A stretch of 64,000 nt of DNA from Bacillota bacterium (GTDB taxonomy: Bacteria > Bacillota > Clostridia > Lachnospirales > Lachnospiraceae), in contig JAQXUQ010000001.1 in the NCBI GenBank assembly GCA_029224465.1, positions 1 to 64,000 on the forward strand, given 5' to 3'. Below are positions 43,543 through 52,084 of this stretch, piece by piece. Positions within the stretch are counted from its first letter, which is position 1. Each line of letters begins with the position of its first letter. Under the pieces are notes generated by a model. The model searched no databases. It was not told the DNA's origin and saw nothing but the letters and a program-made list of their open reading frames with translations. A program made the translations under genes and the position numbers.

Positions 43543-44838
43543 ATGGAATTTTTACTGGGAGCAATCAATATTGCCGGAGATTTCGCGGCTGTGTATGTTT
43601 TCACGGCAAAGCTGAAACATGGCAGCAGAAAGAATTATGCCCTGTTTCTGATGTCCGCGCTTGTCCTTCTCTGCGCCGCAGTACGCGTAGAAGCGATCGT
43701 TCTTGACAAAGCGTACCCGGTGATTTTCACGGCGCTCTGTGAAGCTGCGAAGATCACGGCGCTGGGTTTTGCCGCGCATTCCTGTATCGGTTCCGGCTGG
43801 CTTGGCTCTTTTTATACCGCCATCTGGAGCATCATGACCGCGGAGTTTCTGCATGAGCTGCCGCTTCTGATCCTTCGCTTTCCGAGACTTTCGGACGCTT
43901 ATTCAACCGCGTTGTATCTTGTTTTTCGAGCCGCATTTACGGCAGCGGTTCTTGTTATCATCTGGAAGACAGCAGCGGTCACGATGCCGCAAAGCGGCGT
44001 TTACAGGACCGGCCCGAGACAGTTTACAAGCGCGGTTACAATCGCGCTCCTGCATGTCGGAATTTTCAGCTATCTGATGACGACCAACTGGATGACGCTT
44101 CTTCCCTGGCCGTATCTTCTGGTGCTGGTTTTCGCGCAGGGGTACTGCCTGATCATCCTTTATCTGCAAAACGAGCTGTTCAAGAAAAGTGCGATGAAAA
44201 AGGAAATGGAAGCGGTGAACGCGCTTCTCTACAAGAGAAAGCAGCAGTATGAAATTGCGCGTCAGAATATTCAGCTGATCAACCGGAGAGTACATGATTT
44301 AAAGCTTCTGATCAGCGATCTCGAAAATGACCGGCAGGACCGGAAGACGGTGGAAGTGCTCGAAAAGGTGCAGGAAGCCGCCGGTATCTATGATTCTGTC
44401 GTCAAAACAGGCAGTGACGTGCTCGACACGGTTCTGACAGATAAAAGTCTTGTCTGTGAATCGAAAGGAATCAAAATCAGCTGTGTCGCCGACGGGCAGA
44501 GTCTTGCTTTCCTCGATGCCGTGGATATCTTTACAATTTTCAACAACATCCTCGATGACTGTATTGACGCGGTCAGCCTGTTTCAGGATACCAGCCGGCG
44601 CAGCATAGACATTTTAGTGCATACGAGGCAGAAATTTCTTGTCATCAATATCCTGCATCCGATCTTTCAGGCCGTGAAATTCAAGGACGGCCTGCCCGTT
44701 CCCCGGAACGAGAGCGCTTCTTATGTCAATTACAACATAAAGGCGGTCCGCGAGATTCTGCGCCGCTATGACGGTCTTCTCAACTGTGAGGAAAAGAACG
44801 GCGTGTTTACCTACAGAATCGTCATTCCTGTTGTGTGA
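43543..44838 (+). CDS. GHKL-domain sensor kinase (AgrC-like)
   Basis: A 431-residue kinase with about six to seven membrane helices in the first 210 residues, then a coiled segment with the His candidate in INRRVHDLKLLISDLEND. The C-terminal GHKL ATPase has FNNILDDCIDAVSLF and ends YDGLLNCEEKNGVFTYRIVIP. This architecture is typical of AgrC and related sensors that often detect peptides, although here it is placed among sugar genes. RBS caggaga precedes the ATG. Confidence 0.88.
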   Translation: MEFLLGAINIAGDFAAVYVFTAKLKHGSRKNYALFLMSALVLLCAAVRVEAIVLDKAYPVIFTALCEAAKITALGFAAHSCIGSGWLGSFYTAIWSIMTAEFLHELPLLILRFPRLSDAYSTALYLVFRAAFTAAVLVIIWKTAAVTMPQSGVYRTGPRQFTSAVTIALLHVGIFSYLMTTNWMTLLPWPYLLVLVFAQGYCLIILYLQNELFKKSAMKKEMEAVNALLYKRKQQYEIARQNIQLINRRVHDLKLLISDLENDRQDRKTVEVLEKVQEAAGIYDSVVKTGSDVLDTVLTDKSLVCESKGIKISCVADGQSLAFLDAVDIFTIFNNILDDCIDAVSLFQDTSRRSIDILVHTRQKFLVINILHPIFQAVKFKDGLPVPRNESASYVNYNIKAVREILRRYDGLLNCEEKNGVFTYRIVIPVV

Positions 44839-44879
44839 AGGCTTCTCCGGCCTAATCTTCATTCAGTCATACCAGTTTT

Positions 44880-44908
44880 CCCCGGCCTATTGAAAGGCCG
44901 GGGTTTTC
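44880..44908 (+). terminator. Terminator after the GHKL kinase gene
   Basis: Perfect 9-base stem ccccggcct/aggccgggg (44880-44903) with a 6-base loop and TTTTCC after it. Confidence 0.88.
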
Positions 44909-44963
44909 CTTACTAAAATGCGTTTACAGGCTGCATCAATACGCATTGCGGTGAAGGAAGGTT

Positions 44964-47018
44964 ATGAGAAAAATTACGAATTTAAATAAAGGCTGGCTGT
45001 TCACAAAGCCGGGCACGGATCCTGTCCGCGTGGATCTGCCGCACACCTGGAACGCGCAGGACGGCGCGGACGGCGGAAACGACTACTGGAGGGGCACCTG
45101 CACCTATGAACGCCCTCTGGAAGTTCCGGCATTTGACAGGGACAGGGAAGAAGTGTGGCTCCAGTTTGACGGGGTGAATTCCGTCGCGGACGTTTACGTG
45201 AACGGAACGAAAGTTGCACACCACGAAGGCGGATATTCCACGTTCCGCTGCAATATTACAGAACTTCTGCCGGAAGCGGACTGGAAGGACAGGGAACGTG
45301 ATGCGGAAAGCGGTGAGAGAGCTTCACGCGAAGCTGTTTTGACCGTAAAGGCGGACAACAGCCGGAGCGACAGCGTCTATCCGCAGAAAGCGGATTTTAC
45401 GTTCTATGGCGGCATCTACAGAGATGTCAGCCTTCTCGTTGTTTCCAAAACCCATTTTCTGTTAAATCATCTCGGCGGAAACGGCCTTTTCGTGACACCG
45501 CAGGTGGAAGAGGATCAGATCCGCGAAGCTCCGTCCGGCCTGACTGCGGAAAATGCATCCGTGCAGGTGGAATCCGAGATCGCGGGGGACGGCATTGTAC
45601 AGGTGACGATTCTGGACGCGCAGGGAACTGTCGCCGCGGAAGGAAGCGGCGAGAATCTAACGCTTCCGATCGAAAACGCGCATCTTTGGAATGGCGTCCG
45701 GGCCCCTTATCTGTATACAGCCTGCGCCAGACTTCTGGATCCTTCCACGAAAGAAGTGCTGGATGAAGTGCAGACCAGATTCGGCATCCGCTGTATCAGG
45801 ATTGACGCGCGGAAGGGCTTTTACCTGAACGGTAGAAATTATCCGCTGCATGGCGTCAGCAGACATCAGGACCGCAAGGGGTGCGGCAACGCGCTGACCC
45901 GTGAAATGCACGAAGAAGATATCCGGCTGATTCTGGAGTGCGGCGCGAATACGGTACGGCTTGCACACTATCAGCATGCACAGCACTTCTATGATCTGTG
46001 CGACGAGGCGGGACTTGTTGTCTGGGCCGAGATTCCGTACATCAGCGAGCATCTGCCTTTTGGGAAAAACAACACTATCAGCCAGATGCGGGAGCTGATC
46101 ACGCAGAATTACAACCATGCTTCGATCTGCGTCTGGGGGATTTCAAACGAAATCACAATCTCCACGAAAGACAGGAAAGGCATGCTGGAGAATCACAGAC
46201 TCCTGCAGAAAATCTGCCATGAGATGGACAGGACGAGACCGACCGTGCTTGCCTGCTATGCCATGTGTACGCCATGGAACCCGGTCGCGCACATCACGGA
46301 CGCGGTCAGCTGGAACCTCTATCTTGGCTGGTATGTGCCGGGACTGTTTCTGAATGACCTGTGGATTGCGTTTTTCCATTTTCTGTATCCGAAGCGGGCA
46401 CTCGGCTTTTCCGAATACGGCGCGGAGGGTATGCCCGATATCCATTCCGCGCATCCAAGGCGCGGCGATCAGTCCGAAGAGTACCAGGCAAAATATCATG
46501 AATTCATGCTCCGGTGCTTTCAGCGGCATCCGTGGATGTGGGCGACGCACGTCTGGAACATGTTCGATTTTGCGGCGGATGCGAGGGATCAGGGCGGTGA
46601 GCCCGGAATGAACCATAAAGGGCTCATCACATTCGACAGAAAGACGAAGAAAGACAGCTTCTACCTCTATAAAGCGTACTGGAACGAAGACGAGCCGTTT
46701 GTACATATCTGTTCCAGCCGTTTCCGCAAGAGGACACAGAAAAACATAACGGTCAAAGTCTATACCAATCAGCAGAGCGTTACATTATACGCCGGCGGTA
46801 AAAAGTTCGCCACGGAAATTGCGGACAAGGTCTTTACGTTCCGGATTCCGCTCGGCGAAACGGGAAGCAGAACAAAGATCCGTGTGGAAGCAGGCCCTGC
46901 GCAGCAGGAATCTCTGCCGGAATCAACTGTTTCCGATGAAGCGGTCTTTATTAGAGCGGCAAAGCCTGATCCGGCTTACAAAGTGAAGAAATCCGGAAAG
47001 AAGAATAACTGGGTCTGA
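44964..47018 (+). CDS. GH2 family glycoside hydrolase (beta-glucuronidase or beta-galactosidase)
   Basis: A 684-residue cytoplasmic GH2 enzyme with no signal peptide. The order is a sugar-binding N-terminal domain (DLPHTWNAQDGADGGNDYWR), an immunoglobulin-like domain and a TIM barrel. The acid/base Glu is in VWGISNEI near residue 394; the nucleophile Glu is in GFSEYGAEG near 485. The segment MNHKGLITFDRK matches the NxK motif that binds the carboxylate of glucuronides, but GH2 galactosidases can look similar. UxuA, UxuB and a GPH transporter next to it make beta-glucuronidase the better guess. Confidence 0.83.
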   Translation: MRKITNLNKGWLFTKPGTDPVRVDLPHTWNAQDGADGGNDYWRGTCTYERPLEVPAFDRDREEVWLQFDGVNSVADVYVNGTKVAHHEGGYSTFRCNITELLPEADWKDRERDAESGERASREAVLTVKADNSRSDSVYPQKADFTFYGGIYRDVSLLVVSKTHFLLNHLGGNGLFVTPQVEEDQIREAPSGLTAENASVQVESEIAGDGIVQVTILDAQGTVAAEGSGENLTLPIENAHLWNGVRAPYLYTACARLLDPSTKEVLDEVQTRFGIRCIRIDARKGFYLNGRNYPLHGVSRHQDRKGCGNALTREMHEEDIRLILECGANTVRLAHYQHAQHFYDLCDEAGLVVWAEIPYISEHLPFGKNNTISQMRELITQNYNHASICVWGISNEITISTKDRKGMLENHRLLQKICHEMDRTRPTVLACYAMCTPWNPVAHITDAVSWNLYLGWYVPGLFLNDLWIAFFHFLYPKRALGFSEYGAEGMPDIHSAHPRRGDQSEEYQAKYHEFMLRCFQRHPWMWATHVWNMFDFAADARDQGGEPGMNHKGLITFDRKTKKDSFYLYKAYWNEDEPFVHICSSRFRKRTQKNITVKVYTNQQSVTLYAGGKKFATEIADKVFTFRIPLGETGSRTKIRVEAGPAQQESLPESTVSDEAVFIRAAKPDPAYKVKKSGKKNNWV

Positions 47019-47031
47019 GGGGAGGAAATGC

Positions 47032-48582
47032 ATGAGCAGAAATGATCATAAAGAAAAAGAAAGTACTTCGCTGAACCGGGCCAAACCTTATCAGCTGATC
47101 CTGTTTCCGTTCAATAACGGCGCGACGAATGTTTATTATATTTTGACTGCTACTTATATTGCTTATTACGGAAACGGTGTTTTAGGACTCGCGCTGATGT
47201 TCGCGACGACGATGGTGACGGTCATGCGTTTATTTGACGCCGTTACAGATCCGATCATCGGCGCCCTGATCGATAAAACAAACGGCAGATTCGGAAAATT
47301 CCGCCCGTATATGATTCTGGGCAACATCGTCATGGCTGTTTCGGCGTTCCTTCTGTATTTCGCGACCCGCTGGATTCCGGAAAGCATGATGTCCCTTCGC
47401 TACATCGCGTACGTCGTCATCTACGCGGTTTACGTGATCGGTTATACGTTCCAGACATCGGTCACAAGGTCCGGACAGACGGTGCTTACCAATGATCCGG
47501 AGCAGCGTCCGCTGTTTACGATTTTCAATCTGATCGCCAGCATGATCGGTATGGGATCCATCCAGTTCTTCGCGCCGATTATCCGCGCGAAATACGGCGA
47601 TTATACAACGCCGCAGTTCTTTGACATCATCATTCCGATTGCGGTACTAGTATCCGCATTTCTGACGCTGCTTGCGGTGATTGGCATCTGGGAAAAGGAC
47701 CGGCCGGAATACTTCGGCATTGCCGGCAGCGCTGCGCAGAAGGTCAGGATCAGCGAGTATCTGGAGATCCTGAAAAACAATTCCCCTCTCCGGCGCCTGA
47801 TGGTAGCCGGTGCCGGCTGCAAGCTCGCGCTCGCGATCGCGACGAACGGGACGGTTCTGTGCATGCTGTACGGCGGCATGATGGGCAATTACAACGGACT
47901 GTATCTGCCGATGATGATTGCAGGGTACGTGTTCTCCGCACCGTTTTTCCTTTTATCCGTGAGAACGAGTCAGAAGAAGGGGCAGAAAGCGTCTCTGATG
48001 CGTTACGTCAGTATTGCGCTTGTCATGTATGCCGGTGTTCTGGTGCTGCTGCTCCTCTGGAAACAGGGTATTCCGGGTGTGAATCTTTCGCTCTACAGCA
48101 TGGAAGGCGGCTTCCATCTGACATTGAATCTGTACACGATTCTGTTTCTTGTTTTCTTCGGAATCGGGTACGGCGCGTATTACGCGACCGCGGATATGCC
48201 GATCCCGATGGTGGCGGACTGCTCGGACTACGAGACGTACCGTTCGGGCAGATTTATTCCGGGCATTCTGGGAACCCTGTTCAGTCTGGTGGACAAGCTG
48301 GTTTCGTCCCTGAGTTCCACGGTTGTGGGCTTTGCGGTTGCGTCGATCGGCTTATCGACACTGCCGGGCGGAGATACGCCCTACACGAAGGGAATGAGCG
48401 GCGTTGTTATTGTACTGTTCTGCGTCATTCCCATGATCGCGTGGGCGGTAACACTTCTTGCCATGAAGGGGTATATCCTGACAGGTGAAAAGATGCGGGA
48501 AGTGCAGGAGGTCAATGCCAGAAGAAAAGAAGCGGTGGAAGGCGGCATGAGCCTGGAAGAAGCCATGCGGCAGTTTAAATGA
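47032..48582 (+). CDS. GPH-family sugar/glycoside:cation symporter
   Basis: A 516-residue transporter of the glycoside-pentoside-hexuronide family with about twelve membrane helices. Hallmarks are the FDAVTDPIIGALIDKTNGRFGKFRPYM loop near residues 63-90 and MVADCSDYETYRSGRFIPG near 390. It starts 13 bases after the GH2 gene, so it probably imports the glycoside that the enzyme cuts. Its 3' end overlaps the convergent metal-binding gene by 8 bases. Confidence 0.93.
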   Translation: MSRNDHKEKESTSLNRAKPYQLILFPFNNGATNVYYILTATYIAYYGNGVLGLALMFATTMVTVMRLFDAVTDPIIGALIDKTNGRFGKFRPYMILGNIVMAVSAFLLYFATRWIPESMMSLRYIAYVVIYAVYVIGYTFQTSVTRSGQTVLTNDPEQRPLFTIFNLIASMIGMGSIQFFAPIIRAKYGDYTTPQFFDIIIPIAVLVSAFLTLLAVIGIWEKDRPEYFGIAGSAAQKVRISEYLEILKNNSPLRRLMVAGAGCKLALAIATNGTVLCMLYGGMMGNYNGLYLPMMIAGYVFSAPFFLLSVRTSQKKGQKASLMRYVSIALVMYAGVLVLLLLWKQGIPGVNLSLYSMEGGFHLTLNLYTILFLVFFGIGYGAYYATADMPIPMVADCSDYETYRSGRFIPGILGTLFSLVDKLVSSLSSTVVGFAVASIGLSTLPGGDTPYTKGMSGVVIVLFCVIPMIAWAVTLLAMKGYILTGEKMREVQEVNARRKEAVEGGMSLEEAMRQFK

Positions 48583-48829
48583 TACCGAAAAGTTTCTTCC
48601 TGTTATAAGGTACTGACCTGACCTCCAGGCACTGATAGCCTGTTGCGTCAACCGCCGATTTAATCAGTTCCGCAGAGACCGTTTCTTCCGTAAGGAAAGA
48701 AGCGGTCTTTTTGCTGCGCGAGGCAGTTACCTTCCTTGCGGAAGGTACTGCCTCACGAATCGCGTCGCAGATATGCGCTTCGCACATACCACACATCATA
48801 CCGTCAATTTTTAAAACTGTTTTAACCAT
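48575..48829 (-). CDS. Heavy-metal-associated (HMA) domain protein
   Basis: An 84-residue CopZ-like protein. The metal site GMMCGMCEAH at residues 10-19 contains CxxC, and the ferredoxin-like fold continues to SAELIKSAVDATGYQC. It is the last gene of the minus-strand feo operon, 19 bases after feoB, so it may handle iron or another metal with FeoB, or a metal chaperone role unrelated to iron. It overlaps the GPH transporter gene by 8 bases at the 3' ends. Confidence 0.82.
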   Translation of the reverse strand: MVKTVLKIDGMMCGMCEAHICDAIREAVPSARKVTASRSKKTASFLTEETVSAELIKSAVDATGYQCLEVRSVPYNRKKLFGII

Positions 48830-48848
48830 TTTCCATGCTCCTATGCGC

Positions 48849-51257
48849 TTATGCTCTCTGTTTAAGAGGCATTGTCTTTAATGTTGTCGCCTCTTTGTAC
48901 TTCTTGAAGAACAGCATGTAAATGATCAGGAGCAGTGCTGCCGAAGCCGCGATGGCACCGGGGACGTTTCCGTGACCTGTAAAGAGCGCGCCGAACTGAT
49001 TGATCATCAGGGCCACAATGTAGGCAAAACCGCACTGGTAGGAAATCGCGAACCATGTCCATTTCGCGCTGTTCATTTCCCGCCTGATCGCGCCGATCGC
49101 GGCAAAGCACGGAGCGCAGAGCAGGTTGAACACAAGGAAGGAGTAACCGGTGATTCCGTTGAAAGCCTGTGCAAGCGCCTGCCATACGGTCTGATCGCCG
49201 CCGCCGTAGAGAATACCCATGGTTCCGACGATGTTTTCCTTTGCTACAAGACCGGTAATTGTCGCGACCGCGGCCTGCCAGTTGCCAAAGCCGAGCGGGA
49301 TGAAAATCCATGCGATTGCGTTGCCGAGGAAAGCCAGAATCGAATACTGCAGCTCATCGGAGGAGAGCATACGGAAGCCGTCCTGTGTGAATCCGAAGTA
49401 GGAGAGGAACCAGATGACGATCGTGGAGAGCATGATGACGGTTCCAGCTTTCTTGATGAATGACCAGCCGCGCTCCCACATGGAACGGAGCACATTGCCG
49501 ATGGTCGGCCAGTGGTAGGCAGGAAGCTCCATGACAAACGGAGCCGGATCTCCGGAGAACATCTTTGTCTTCTTGAGCATGATGCCGGAAATGATGATTG
49601 CTGCCATTCCAACGAAGTATGCGGAGGTTGCAACGAGAGAGGAACCGCCGAAAATGGCGCCTGCGATCATCGAGATAAACGGAACCTTCGCACCGCAGGG
49701 AATGAAGGTTGTTGTCATGATCGTCATCCTTCTGTCGCGCTCGTTTTCAATCGTACGGCTCGCCATGACGCCGGGGACGCCGCAGCCGGTGCCGATCAGC
49801 ATGGGGATGAAGGATTTTCCGGAAAGGCCGAACTTACGGAACACGCGGTCCAGAACGAACGCGATGCGTGACATATAGCCGCATGCTTCGAGGAACGCAA
49901 GCAGGAAAAACAATACCAGCATCTGCGGCACGAACCCGAGAACGGCGCCGACACCGGCGACAATACCGTCCAGAATGAGACCTTTGAGCCATCCGGCCGC
50001 GCCGGCCGCGTCAAGAACTTTTTCAACGAGAGCAGGGATACCGGGGATCCAGATGCCATAATCAGCAGGATCCGGTTCACCGCCGATTGCTGCCAGCGTC
50101 TTTTCCGCTGCCGCATAATCCGCAGGAGTCGCTGTTTCTGTTGTTGTCTCCAGCGTTTCATCGTCTTCGATGGTATAAGGAAATTCACCGGAGGGCGCGC
50201 CACCGTGCTCTTTGACATAAGTGTCATAGCCGTCCGCAATCGCGGAAGCAGTCGAATACTCTTCGGCAACCTCAGAATAGCCGCCGTCGGTGATCAGGTG
50301 GAAGCCGTCGCCGAAGATATGGTCGTTGGTAAAATCTGTAGCCGCGGCGCCGATGCCCACCATCGAAATCCAGTAGACAAGGAACATAACGGCCGCGAAG
50401 ATCGGAAGCCCGAGCCAGCGGTTTGTAACGACACGGTCGATTTTATCAGAAACGGAGAGCTTATTCGCACCTTTCTTTTTATAGCAGGCCTTGATGATCT
50501 CCGCGATATAGGTATACCGCTCATTGGTAATGATGCTTTCCGCGTCATCGTCGAGTTCTTTTTCGGCGGCGCGGATATCATTCTCGATATGCGCCATCGT
50601 GTCCTTTGAAATCTGCAGCTTTTCGAGAACCTTGTCGTCGCGCTCGAAGACCTTGACCGCGTACCATCTTTGCTGCTCTTCGGGCATGCTGTGAACCGCT
50701 GCCTCTTCAATATGGGCCAGTGCGTGTTCCACCGGCCCCGAGAAAGTATGCATGGGAACTGTCTTGCCATGATGCGCGGCATTTACCGCAGTATCGGCAG
50801 CTTCCATGACTCCGGTCCCCTTGAGGGCGGAGATTTCGACAACAGGGCATCCGAGCTGCCTTGAAAGTTCCTGCGTGTTGATTTTGTCACCGCTTTTGCG
50901 GACAAGGTCCATCATGTTGATCGCGACGACCACGGGAATTCCGAGTTCCGTGAACTGGGTTGTCAGATAGAGGTTTCTTTCGAGATTTGTTCCATCGATA
51001 ATGTTCAGAATCGCGTCGGGGCGCTCATCAATCAGATAATTTCTTGCGACGACCTCCTCCAGCGTATAAGGGGAGAGGGAGTAGATGCCCGGAAGGTCCG
51101 TAATGATGACATCTTCGTGCTTTTTCAGCTTTCCTTCCTTTTTATCTACCGTAACGCCCGGCCAGTTGCCTACAAACTGGTTGGAACCCGTCAGGGCGTT
51201 GAACAGTGTTGTTTTGCCGCTGTTCGGGTTTCCGGCAAGCGCAATCCGTATACTCAT
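48849..51257 (-). CDS. feoB: Ferrous iron transport protein B
   Basis: An 802-residue FeoB. The N-terminal G domain has GNPNSGKTTLFN (G1), a G3 DLPG and a G4 NMMD, followed by a helical regulatory domain. The membrane part has the Gate motifs CGAKVPF and GTGCGVPGVMASR. An acidic insertion rich in Glu and Thr near residues 350-400 lies between membrane segments. It imports Fe2+ across the inner membrane under anaerobic conditions. It is preceded by two feoA genes. Confidence 0.97.
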   Translation of the reverse strand: MSIRIALAGNPNSGKTTLFNALTGSNQFVGNWPGVTVDKKEGKLKKHEDVIITDLPGIYSLSPYTLEEVVARNYLIDERPDAILNIIDGTNLERNLYLTTQFTELGIPVVVAINMMDLVRKSGDKINTQELSRQLGCPVVEISALKGTGVMEAADTAVNAAHHGKTVPMHTFSGPVEHALAHIEEAAVHSMPEEQQRWYAVKVFERDDKVLEKLQISKDTMAHIENDIRAAEKELDDDAESIITNERYTYIAEIIKACYKKKGANKLSVSDKIDRVVTNRWLGLPIFAAVMFLVYWISMVGIGAAATDFTNDHIFGDGFHLITDGGYSEVAEEYSTASAIADGYDTYVKEHGGAPSGEFPYTIEDDETLETTTETATPADYAAAEKTLAAIGGEPDPADYGIWIPGIPALVEKVLDAAGAAGWLKGLILDGIVAGVGAVLGFVPQMLVLFFLLAFLEACGYMSRIAFVLDRVFRKFGLSGKSFIPMLIGTGCGVPGVMASRTIENERDRRMTIMTTTFIPCGAKVPFISMIAGAIFGGSSLVATSAYFVGMAAIIISGIMLKKTKMFSGDPAPFVMELPAYHWPTIGNVLRSMWERGWSFIKKAGTVIMLSTIVIWFLSYFGFTQDGFRMLSSDELQYSILAFLGNAIAWIFIPLGFGNWQAAVATITGLVAKENIVGTMGILYGGGDQTVWQALAQAFNGITGYSFLVFNLLCAPCFAAIGAIRREMNSAKWTWFAISYQCGFAYIVALMINQFGALFTGHGNVPGAIAASAALLLIIYMLFFKKYKEATTLKTMPLKQRA

Positions 51258-51344
51258 AAAAATGACTTCCTTTCTGCTCGTGCGAGCTCTGAGATGTTAG
51301 TTTAAACAAACCACAACCTGAAAAAAATAAGGGCAAAGCCCGGA

Positions 51345-51566
51345 TCATTCCACCTCGACCATTTCGGCGTCGGCCTTTCGTATGGACAGTTCATAATTCC
51401 GTACGGTTACCTCGATCGGATCGCCAAGCGGCGCAACCTTCATGACATGCACCGGCGTGTGCTTCGTCAGTCCCATGTCCATGATTCTGCGCTTTACGGC
51501 GCCTTCGCCGTGGAGCTTTACAACAGTCACGGTTTCGCCGATCTTCGCGTCTTTTAATGTTTTCAC
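51345..51566 (-). CDS. feoA: FeoA family protein
   Basis: A 73-residue SH3-like FeoA that helps FeoB. The motif GAVKRRIMDMGLTKHTPVHV and EVTVRNYELSIRKADAEMVEV at the C-terminus are typical. The start is GTG after the RBS ggagga. It is the second of two feoA genes in the operon and the one next to feoB. Confidence 0.92.
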   Translation of the reverse strand: MKTLKDAKIGETVTVVKLHGEGAVKRRIMDMGLTKHTPVHVMKVAPLGDPIEVTVRNYELSIRKADAEMVEVE

Positions 51567-51583
51567 TCTCTGTTCCTCCTCAT

Positions 51584-51796
51584 TTATACCATGATCTTTG
51601 CCGCAAGCCCGCTGCTGAGAGCGACACGGCTTTCTTTGACCTTTACAATTAAGTTGCCGCAGAGGACATTCACGACACAGATCTCACCGCCTACGTGAAA
51701 GCCCAGATTTTCGAGGTGCTGTTTCACTTCCTGATTCCCGCCGATCTTCCTGATGATCTGCTGTTCTCCGATATCCGCCAGATTCAAAGGCATCAT
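51584..51796 (-). CDS. feoA: FeoA family protein, first copy
   Basis: A 70-residue FeoA-like protein (KQHLENLGFHVGGEICVVN, VKESRVALSSGLAAKIMV). I place the start at the ATG at 51796, since the RBS gaaaggagc lies inside the longer reading that begins with TTG. Two FeoA proteins before FeoB are common in Clostridia. It is the first gene of the operon after the promoter at 51872. Confidence 0.9.
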   Translation of the reverse strand: MMPLNLADIGEQQIIRKIGGNQEVKQHLENLGFHVGGEICVVNVLCGNLIVKVKESRVALSSGLAAKIMV

Positions 51797-51847
51797 GCAC
51801 GCTCCTTTCAAATGCGGCCGCGGTAATCGCGCGGCATTGGTGTTGAT

Positions 51848-51882
51848 GTTAGAATAGACTAACTATGCTGCATTATAGTTAG
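51848..51882. promoter_or_regulatory. DtxR/MntR-type operator over the feo promoter
   Basis: Two nested inverted repeats share one arm: GTTAG...CTAAC (51848-51863) and CTAACTAT...ATAGTTAG (51859-51882). The TTAG/CTAA symmetry fits the DtxR family of Fe/Mn-dependent repressors. It covers the -10 box of the feo promoter, as expected for iron repression. Confidence 0.6.
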
Positions 51883-51901
51883 CCATGAATAACCTTGTCA
51901 A
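51872..51901 (-). promoter_or_regulatory. Consensus promoter of the feo operon
   Basis: On the minus strand: TTGACA (51896-51901), 18-base spacer, TATAAT (51872-51877). Confidence 0.85.
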
Positions 51902-51924
51902 GCAATTTCTTAAAAAAATATAAA

Positions 51925-51947
51925 ATTGTATGCAATTTAATTGCCAA
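51925..51947. promoter_or_regulatory. OhrR-like operator before the SPFH-hypB-hypB-neuB operon
   Basis: ATTGTATGCAATTTAATTGC with GCAATT-T-AATTGC as a perfect palindrome. It shares TTGTATGCRATTTAAT with the site upstream of the MarR/OhrR gene at 56243 and resembles the site at 26545. Confidence 0.55.
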
Positions 51948-52084
51948 GGGGAAAGATAAGGAGGCTTTGGAAGGAATGTACAAGCGCCGCGAAATACGCT
52001 ATTCTGTAATAGTTAAAAGATATGCGGTTTCGCGGAGAGAGCAGAGCCTGCCTTTCCGCGGCAGATGGATACGGGAGGCGGATT

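Noticed and set aside
44914-44932. Possible cre site before the GH2 gene
   Set aside because: The right half fits but the left half has three mismatches.
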